Shown piece by piece: positions 6,324 through 10,674 of a stretch of 10,674 nucleotides of DNA. The notes beneath the pieces are model-generated. The model saw nothing but the letters and a program-made list of their open reading frames with translations. It was not told the DNA's origin and did no database searches. The translations under genes were made by a program, and so were the position numbers. The stretch covers positions 1 through 10,674 of the forward strand of contig CALCLY010000038.1 of NCBI GenBank assembly GCA_937966555.1, written 5' to 3'. The DNA comes from CALCLY01 sp900552775 (lineage in GTDB: Bacteria; Bacillota; Clostridia; UMGS1883; UMGS1540). Positions within the stretch are counted from its first letter, which is position 1. Each line of letters starts with the position of its first letter.

Positions 6324-6377
6324 AATCCCTGCGAGAAAACTGTATGATGATTCCTTGACAGTATCCGCGCAGGGATT
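6324..6377. repeat. Nested inverted repeat in intergenic DNA
   Basis: AATCCCTGCG (6324-6333) is the exact reverse complement of CGCAGGGATT (6368-6377). Inside it ACTGT (6339-6343) pairs with ACAGT (6358-6362), giving a two-tier hairpin followed by GCGTTTT. It could be a structured RNA, a recombination or binding site, or a weak rightward terminator. No homology is recognised. Confidence 0.6.
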
Positions 6378-6426
6378 GCGTTTTAATTATGCTTTTGTCA
6401 AAGAACATACCGGCAGAGATAAAAAT

Positions 6427-6474
6427 AAGCCTTGCGCAGCTATATGAATTTAACTATGTACTGCGCCAAGACTT
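6427..6474. repeat. Imperfect inverted repeat at the probable edge of the mobile region
   Basis: AAGCCTTGCGCAG (6427-6439) pairs with CTGCGCCAAGACTT (6461-6474) with one bulge and one mismatch, leaving a 21-base AT-rich loop. It follows the nested repeat at 6324-6377. No gene is seen between 6286 and 6678 on either strand; an 82-codon frame at 6199-6447 lacks support. Confidence 0.45.
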
Positions 6475-6570
6475 TATGTAATCAGTTTGATTGTGTATTT
6501 ATTTTACCGGACTTTAAAAGTTTTGTCAAGGCCTCTGTTTCACAAATTGTTGAATCAATTATTTCCACAA

Positions 6571-6593
6571 TATCTAAAATTTAAAATTAGATA
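6571..6593. repeat. AT-rich palindrome upstream of the AraC-family gene
   Basis: TATCTAA (6571-6577) and TTAGATA (6587-6593) form a 7-bp inverted repeat with a 9-base spacer. Its right arm overlaps the first of the two AGATAAAAT repeats, so it may be part of the same operator. Confidence 0.4.
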
Positions 6594-6618
6594 AAATGTT
6601 TTTTGAATCAGATAAAAT
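6589..6618 (+). promoter_or_regulatory. Direct repeat spaced 21 bp, candidate AraC-family operator
   Basis: AGATAAAAT occurs at 6589-6597 and again at 6610-6618, a start-to-start distance of 21 bp or two helical turns. The second copy ends 7 bp before the -35 hexamer. AraC-type activators commonly bind tandem half-sites with this spacing next to -35, so autoregulation is a reasonable inference. Confidence 0.45.
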
Positions 6619-6625
6619 TTCATTG

Positions 6626-6654
6626 TTGTGTGGGCTTTCATATTATGTTAAAAT
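6626..6654 (+). promoter_or_regulatory. Candidate promoter of the AraC-Nudix-methyltransferase operon
   Basis: TTGTGT (6626-6631), a 17-base spacer and TAAAAT (6649-6654) lie 24 bases before the ATG. The weak -35 fits an activator-assisted promoter. The same two hexamers and spacing occur upstream of the ATPase gene. Confidence 0.55.
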
Positions 6655-6678
6655 AATTTTAGTAAGGTGGGAAAAGGT

Positions 6679-7623
6679 ATGCAGCACATCACGGTAGGCA
6701 GAAAGTACAATGAAGGCAAGGTTGCAAAAATTGAGTGCGTTAGAAATGACCGACTTCAAAATACCCATATAAAAAACAACTGCTTTTTGCTGATTATTCT
6801 GACTGCCGGTAAGCTTGAATTTAAGGTGGAAAACGAGCAGTTTTACGCCGCGGCGCCTGCGTTTATCTGCTTTGACGAAACCGCCGACCCCGTGCTTATT
6901 TCAAAGCAAAAAGCGCAGTATACCTGTATTTACTTTCATCCCGAATTTTTAAATGTTAATATGTCCTTTGAGATGCTGCGTAAAAAAGATTACGGCGATA
7001 TTGCCTCAACGCACGATTTATTTTTGTTAAAACCATTTACCGATAAGGCTTATATCATACCCATAGCCGAGGCTCAGCTTGAAAAAATAACGCAAGCGGC
7101 AGAGTTTATGCAAGAGGAACTTCAAAATCAGCGGGATTGGTATTGGTCTTGCCGGGGGCGCTCGTATTTTATGGAAATAATTATTGCTTTAGAGCGTATG
7201 TACGGGCTGATTGGGTACGGTGTAACTCACCAAAAATCGGACAATACGCCTATTATAAAAAACGCAAAGCTGCGCGACGCGGTATTGTATATCGAAAGTC
7301 GATTTGATGAAAGCATTACGCTGCCCGATATAGCAAAAGCCGCCGGAATGAACCACACAACGCTTACGGCGCTGATGAAAGAGGAACTGGGGCTTACTGC
7401 AATAGAGTATCTTATGAAATACCGCATAACCGTTGCAAAAAAACAGCTTGAATTTACAAGCGTGCCGATAAAAGATATTGCGAATATGACAGGCTTTAAA
7501 ACCGTGCAGCATTTCAGCCGCGTTTTCAAAGCCCAAACAGGTGAAACCCCTGCAGAATTTCGCAAAAGCGTCGTGCAAAAACGAAAGGATGATTTGAATG
7601 GAAAACAGAATAGCAGAGCTTGA
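6679..7623 (+). CDS. AraC-family transcriptional regulator
   Basis: A 314-residue DNA-binding regulator. ATG at 6679 is chosen because AAGGTGGG (6665-6672) lies 6 bases upstream; a GTG at 6667 lies inside that ribosome site. Residues about 1-185 look like a cupin-type sensory domain (AAAPAFICFDETADPVLI, then YTCIYFHPEF), divergent as usual. The C-terminal AraC DNA-binding domain is clear. The first helix-turn-helix spans about 214-236 (ITLPDIAKAAGMNHTTLTAL), the second about 263-285 (PIKDIANMTGFKTVQHFSRV), followed by FKAQTGETPAEFRK. Its 3' end overlaps the next gene by 26 bases, so it heads a polycistronic unit and probably controls it together with itself. The effector is unknown. Confidence 0.94.
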   Translation: MQHITVGRKYNEGKVAKIECVRNDRLQNTHIKNNCFLLIILTAGKLEFKVENEQFYAAAPAFICFDETADPVLISKQKAQYTCIYFHPEFLNVNMSFEMLRKKDYGDIASTHDLFLLKPFTDKAYIIPIAEAQLEKITQAAEFMQEELQNQRDWYWSCRGRSYFMEIIIALERMYGLIGYGVTHQKSDNTPIIKNAKLRDAVLYIESRFDESITLPDIAKAAGMNHTTLTALMKEELGLTAIEYLMKYRITVAKKQLEFTSVPIKDIANMTGFKTVQHFSRVFKAQTGETPAEFRKSVVQKRKDDLNGKQNSRA

Positions 7624-8014
7624 GAAAAGAATTTCAGAGCTTGAAGAAAAGCTGGAAAATATGATGATTTATTCCGATGGAGCAAATGTATCGTTTAATA
7701 ATTCTAATATAAATATGCTGCAAATTCTCGGCGACGGGGCAAATATTGCGTTTGAAAATGTGCCGCTTTACAGTGTGGAAATTTCCAGCGATGGAAACAA
7801 TGTAGCCTTTTCCGATTGTCCTATCACCGCTTGTGTAAACGGGAATGAAGCTGACCTTGACGATATAGAAGACAAAGCCGACGATTTGGATTGCCGCATA
7901 GAAGATATGAAATGCGCGGCACTGGACGCAAAAGCGATTTTAGACGAAGTGCAGGCGCATTTTGATAAACTCTCAACCGAAATTGAAAGCTTAAAAGCCG
8001 AAAGCGAGGAATAA
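7598..8014 (+). CDS. Unidentified protein: three 19-residue 'DGANVxF' repeats between coiled coils (138 aa)
   Basis: I do not recognise a family. ATG at 7598 has AAAGGATG about 6 bases upstream. Residues 1-22 form a heptad coiled coil (ENRIAELEKRISELEEKLEN). Then come three copies of an 8-residue core: SDGANVSF (26-33), GDGANIAF (45-52) and SDGNNVAF (64-71), with an exact 19-residue period. The pattern of alternating small and hydrophobic residues suggests a short beta-solenoid. Residues 85-138 are acidic and helical, probably a second coiled coil. There is no signal peptide or membrane segment, so it is cytoplasmic. It lies between the regulator (26-base overlap) and a Nudix gene (2-base gap), so it is very likely translated with them. 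An oligomerising scaffold or regulator partner is possible but unproven. Confidence 0.85.
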   Translation: MENRIAELEKRISELEEKLENMMIYSDGANVSFNNSNINMLQILGDGANIAFENVPLYSVEISSDGNNVAFSDCPITACVNGNEADLDDIEDKADDLDCRIEDMKCAALDAKAILDEVQAHFDKLSTEIESLKAESEE

Positions 8015-8016
8015 AA

Positions 8017-8460
8017 ATGCGCGATCCGTTTCAGATTTTAGCCGTTCCCTACCGTTTTATAAAAGGTGAATTGTGTTTTTGCGTGTTTCGCCGCGCCGAC
8101 TTTGATGTTTGGCAGTTTATTGCCGGCGGCGGTGAGGATAACGAAAAACCGATTCAGGCAGCCCTGCGCGAAATAAAAGAAGAAACCGGCGTGACAGCCG
8201 AAAAACTCACCGCACTTCAAAGCGTCGCCTTTGTTCCGGCGGAAATTGTGACGGAAAATATGCGAGCGCATTGGGACAAAAATATTTTTGTAATTCCCGA
8301 ATACAGCTTTGCCTTTGAGTGTAACACCGATCCTACGCTTTCGTACGAACACAGCGAATATAAATGGCTGCCGTACACGGAAACACGAAAGCTGTTAAAA
8401 TGGGATTCTAACAAAGTGGCAATGTATGAAATCATGTGCAGGTTGAGGAACTACGAATGA
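8017..8460 (+). CDS. Nudix hydrolase, NudB-like (nucleotide/dihydroneopterin triphosphate type)
   Basis: Nudix enzymes split nucleoside diphosphate-linked compounds, here probably an NTP or pteridine triphosphate. The 147 residues carry a complete Nudix box at 37-59, matching Gx5Ex7REUxEExGU (ending REIKEETGV), so the metal-binding catalytic glutamates are present. Downstream, LSYEHSEYKWLPY and LLKWDSNKVAMYE resemble the dATP/dihydroneopterin triphosphate pyrophosphatase group. The start lies 2 bases after the previous stop with GAGG upstream. The stop overlaps the next gene's ATG as ATGA, implying coupling. The true substrate is unknown; the class is secure. Confidence 0.93.
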   Translation: MRDPFQILAVPYRFIKGELCFCVFRRADFDVWQFIAGGGEDNEKPIQAALREIKEETGVTAEKLTALQSVAFVPAEIVTENMRAHWDKNIFVIPEYSFAFECNTDPTLSYEHSEYKWLPYTETRKLLKWDSNKVAMYEIMCRLRNYE

Positions 8461-9200
8461 CAGAACAAAACATTTTTGACGACCAAACATTCTTTACGGA
8501 ATATCAGAAATTGCGCGATAACAGGGCAAATTACAATAATTTGATAGAGCAGCCGGCAATGAAAAAACTAATGCCCGATACAGCAGGTAAATCTGTTTTG
8601 GATTTGGGTTGCGGATGCGGTCACAACTGTGTGGATTTTGTCAGAAACGGTGCCGAAAGCGTTTTAGGCATAGATATTTCCGAAAAAATGCTTGCGGTTG
8701 CAAATAAAGAAGCAAAGAACGATAAAATCAAATATCTTCAAATGAGTATGTCGGAATTAGATAAATTATCGATGAAATTTGATATTGTATACAGTTCTTT
8801 GGCTTTTCATTATGTGCCTGATTTTCAAAAGCTTGCAAATGATATTTATAACCTGCTTAATACCGGCGGGTATCTTTTGTTTTCACAGGAACACCCCATT
8901 GTGACCGCTACTTTCGACGGAAAACAACACTATAATAAGGACGAAAACGGTAATTACACCTCGTTTACATTTTCAAATTACAATCAACCCGGTGAAAGAG
9001 ATACTTTTTGGTATGTTGACAGAGTAAAGAAATATCATAGAACATTTTCAAATATTATATCCGCTTTGTGCCGTGTCGGTTTTGTTATTGACACGGTTTG
9101 TGAGCCGTCGCCGATTGAAAACGCAACCGATTTCATTCCAAATATATTAAAAAAAGAACTTATAAAGCCGACATTTTTAATTATAAAAGCGAGAAAGTGA
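8457..9200 (+). CDS. Class I SAM-dependent methyltransferase (Methyltransf_11/UbiE type)
   Basis: A 247-residue enzyme transferring a methyl group from S-adenosylmethionine to an unknown small substrate. ATG at 8457 is chosen because it overlaps the Nudix stop (ATGA) and has GAGGA about 7 bases upstream; a longer frame from 8436 would overlap more without a better site. Motif I VLDLGCGCGHN (47-57) binds SAM, GIDIS (71-75) ends the second strand, and FDIVYSSLAFHYV (108-120) with LLNTGGYLLFSQEHP completes the Rossmann core. No DNA or RNA recognition domain is seen. Its 3' end is immediately followed by the acetyltransferase gene. Confidence 0.93.
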   Translation: MTEQNIFDDQTFFTEYQKLRDNRANYNNLIEQPAMKKLMPDTAGKSVLDLGCGCGHNCVDFVRNGAESVLGIDISEKMLAVANKEAKNDKIKYLQMSMSELDKLSMKFDIVYSSLAFHYVPDFQKLANDIYNLLNTGGYLLFSQEHPIVTATFDGKQHYNKDENGNYTSFTFSNYNQPGERDTFWYVDRVKKYHRTFSNIISALCRVGFVIDTVCEPSPIENATDFIPNILKKELIKPTFLIIKARK

Positions 9201-9208
9201 TAATTTTT

Positions 9209-9661
9209 ATGAGCTATAATATTGAAAAGTTGGATATTAACAATTACCCAAAATGTAATGCTATATGGGATATGCAGGCTGATCCGCTGACTGAAAAATT
9301 CCGCAAAGAAATTGAGAGCGGGAACCGGGAAGTTTATATCTGCAAAGAAAACGGAAATTTTATAGGCGAAATAGCTTGCGTTTATGATATGAATGACCCC
9401 GATTACACAATTTCCGGGCAAAGAATTTATCTGTCACGACTGATTGTAAAACCGAATTACAGAAACAAAGGCATTGGCGGAATTTTAATTGATTTTATGA
9501 TTAAAAAACTGAAATGTGACGGTTATAAAGAGATTACTGTCGGCGTTGACAAAGATAATTTTGCAGCCATTCACCTGTACCGTAAAAAAGGTTTTACAAA
9601 AGTATTGTTCAATGGCGGTGATGAGCAAGGTGAGTATTTTAAACTGCTGAAAAAATTGTAA
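9209..9661 (+). CDS. GNAT-family N-acetyltransferase
   Basis: A 150-residue acetyl-CoA-dependent acetyltransferase. ATG at 9209 is preferred over the in-frame GTG at 9197, which would overlap the methyltransferase stop; neither has a strong ribosome site (GAGAAAG at 9191-9197). The fold motifs are clear. YLSRLIVKPNYRNKGIGG carries the acetyl-CoA loop R85-N-K-G-I-G90, and ITVGVDKDNFAAIHLYRKKG is motif B with the usual Asn and Tyr; GEYFKLLKKL ends it. It is the last intact gene of the operon, and no hairpin terminator is seen after it. The substrate is unknown. Confidence 0.93.
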   Translation: MSYNIEKLDINNYPKCNAIWDMQADPLTEKFRKEIESGNREVYICKENGNFIGEIACVYDMNDPDYTISGQRIYLSRLIVKPNYRNKGIGGILIDFMIKKLKCDGYKEITVGVDKDNFAAIHLYRKKGFTKVLFNGGDEQGEYFKLLKKL

Positions 9662-9699
9662 CGGAGTAATGACTATAAGTAATTGGGAGGTAATTTTTT

Positions 9700-9870
9700 A
9701 TGAAAGATATTGTTTTAACAGGAGATAGACCTACAGGAGCTCTACACATTGGACATTATGTTGGTTCGCTAAAAAAACGTGTGGAGATTCAAAATAATTA
9801 TGATAAAATTTACACACAAAAAATAAATGATGCGCCTAATTTTGAAATATTTAAACGTGAAAGAGGGTGA
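9700..9870 (+). pseudogene. trpS: Tryptophanyl-tRNA synthetase, N-terminal fragment only (56 codons)
   Basis: A strong ribosome site (GGGAGG, 9685-9690) precedes ATG at 9700. The first ~40 residues are typical TrpS: MKDIVLTGDRPTGALHIGHY, with the class I HIGH signature, then VGSLKKRVEIQNNYDKIY. TrpS is normally about 330 aa, and after about residue 40 the match stops. The remaining codons (up to TGA at 9868-9870) do not continue TrpS, and may already belong to the phosphatase-like sequence that follows in the same frame. Without the KMSKS half it cannot charge tRNA. It is 39 bases behind the acetyltransferase. This is either a real truncation by recombination or an assembly junction near 9820. 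Confidence 0.8.
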
Positions 9871-9876
9871 ATACTA

Positions 9877-10422
9877 TTGAACAAAAAATTGTATATATTT
9901 TTTTCTTTAACATCCTTTGCTTATATGCTATTTGTTAGCGTATATTTGCTTAATAGCTTTATACTGTTAAATGATACTATTTTTGCGGTTCATGCTGGAA
10001 TCAGTCCGCTTTTGAAGAAAGTTGAGGAGATCAACGCACTAAATCGATTTCAGGAGATTCCATTGATATCCTTACTTTTTGTGGATCTGTTATCTTAACA
10101 ACAAGAAGGTTTGTATTGCGATTTGCTCTGGTCGGATCCTTCTGAACAGAAGGGATGGAATCCTTCTAGTCGTGGAATCAGTCAAGTGTATGGAGTGGAT
10201 GCTTCGGAGCAGTTTCTTCTTGACAATTCCTTGAAACACATTGTTCGAGGTCATGAATGGGTGATGGAAGTAGGTACATCGATTGAAATTCATGAGAAGG
10301 GATATAGGCAATGCCACAAACATAAGGTGATTACAGTGTTTTCGGCTCCGAATTATTGTGGATATGTTGGAAACCGTGGTGCTTATGCGGAAGTTGACGA
10401 ACTGGGTTATTTGTCATTGTAA
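9877..10422 (+). pseudogene. Eukaryotic-type PPP Ser/Thr protein phosphatase (PP1/PP2A superfamily), C-terminal half, interrupted
   Basis: One frame with an in-frame TAA at 10096-10098 encodes the C-terminal half of a PPP phosphatase. Visible in order are FAVHAGISPLL (metal-ligand His), INALNRFQEIP, EGLYCDLLWSDPSEQKGW, RGISQVYGVDASEQFLLDN, IVRGHEWVME (second metal His), then HKVITVFSAPNYCG and NRGAYAEVDE before TAA (10420-10422). The N-terminal GDxHG, GDxVDRG and GNHE motifs are absent, so it is not an active enzyme as it stands. Between EIP and EGLYC there are about 14 extra codons including the TAA, with frame kept. An upstream TGA (9868-9870) in the same frame separates it from the TrpS fragment, and NFEIFKRERG before that TGA may also be phosphatase. 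FSAPNYCG-type PPP sequence is characteristic of eukaryotes; a protist origin is inferred. Confidence 0.8.
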
Positions 10423-10508
10423 GAGTGTAGAGAGATGATGAGGGATAGCTATCAGTTTAACAGTTGTATTTGAATTGTTTGTTCTTTCAACAAACATTAT
10501 GCATAGAA
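10423..10508. other. Intergenic stretch, nothing recognised
   Basis: Between the phosphatase remnant and the leftward ORF I see no gene, strong hairpin or promoter. The sequence is AT-rich with no obvious repeat. Confidence 0.5.
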
Positions 10509-10673
10509 TTAGTTTATACTGCATCTGTGATAGCCTGAATGATGGGAACTAGCTCTAATACACACTCTATTCCTACCAGGAGCTTGTGCACTTCCCGTAC
10601 TCCAATTGAAGCGAGGTGGAATCACATCCGTAGAGTGGATGTAATAAGCAGCCACATTTGTATCCTTCTTCTG
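10509..10673 (-). CDS. Unidentified leftward ORF, C-terminal part (5' end beyond window)
   Basis: The minus-strand frame is open from the window edge to TAA at 10509-10511, giving 54 residues: QKKDTNVAAYYIHSTDVIPP, then RFNWSTGSAQAPGRNRVCIR, then ASSHHSGYHRCSIN. The composition is protein-like and contains no low-complexity runs, but I recognise no family. It converges on the phosphatase remnant. Because the neighbouring DNA looks eukaryotic in origin, this may be part of the same foreign segment. A chance open frame of this length is quite possible. Confidence 0.3.
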   Translation of the reverse strand, partial: QKKDTNVAAYYIHSTDVIPPRFNWSTGSAQAPGRNRVCIRASSHHSGYHRCSIN

Positions 10674-10674
10674 G

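Noticed and set aside
6199..6447. 82-codon rightward frame across the intergenic region
   Set aside because: No ribosome site, lies over the oriT-like repeats and inverted repeats, and its product resembles no protein; the opposite strand carries the better-supported small ORF.
7227..7685. 152-codon leftward frame opposite the AraC DNA-binding domain
   Set aside because: Antisense shadow; hydrophobic composition arises from the complementary codons of the helix-turn-helix region.
10624..10642. ACATCC/GGATGT hairpin near the right edge
   Set aside because: Only 6 bp without a T-run and inside a possible coding frame; probably chance.

Overview
The window looks like the chromosome of a low-to-mid-GC Gram-positive gut or rumen bacterium, probably a clostridium. 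The evidence is AGGAGG-type ribosome sites, a smpB-ssrA pair, a MobP-type relaxase with a ribbon-helix-helix partner, and tightly packed short operons. The exact taxon cannot be named from the sequence.

Layout. (1) Positions 1-685: the 3' end of smpB and a complete one-piece tmRNA gene (ssrA), the two parts of trans-translation, followed by a terminator. (2) Positions 765-6480: a mobilizable-element-like region lying directly behind ssrA, a common integration locus, and transcribed leftward. From right to left it holds a small ORF laid over an oriT-like set of inverted repeats, mobC, a MobP relaxase, a second ORF nested in another frame inside the relaxase 3' half (coiled coil plus one C-terminal membrane segment), a small conserved-looking protein, and then a 1105-aa P-loop (STAND/NACHT-like) ATPase that is probably defence cargo. 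The ATPase gene is bracketed by two nearly identical perfect hairpins. No integrase and no second copy of the ssrA 3' end was seen, so the element limits are unknown.

(3) Positions 6570-9661: a rightward, tightly overlapping operon of an AraC-family regulator, a repeat and coiled-coil protein, a Nudix hydrolase, a SAM methyltransferase and a GNAT acetyltransferase. Upstream lie a good promoter and a 21-bp-spaced direct repeat that could be the regulator's own site. The enzymes look like small-molecule modification functions; their substrate is unknown.

(4) Positions 9700-10674: a broken region. It has the first ~40 codons of tryptophanyl-tRNA synthetase, then, in the same reading frame, the C-terminal half of a eukaryotic-type PPP Ser/Thr phosphatase (PP1/PP2A superfamily) interrupted by stop codons, then an unidentified leftward ORF running off the end. 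This is either a degraded horizontal transfer or an assembly chimera with protist DNA.

Most worth a second look: the gene nested in the relaxase, the hairpin-bracketed ATPase, the ORF over oriT, the eukaryotic phosphatase remnant, and a tmRNA tag frame with no usual alanine resume codon.
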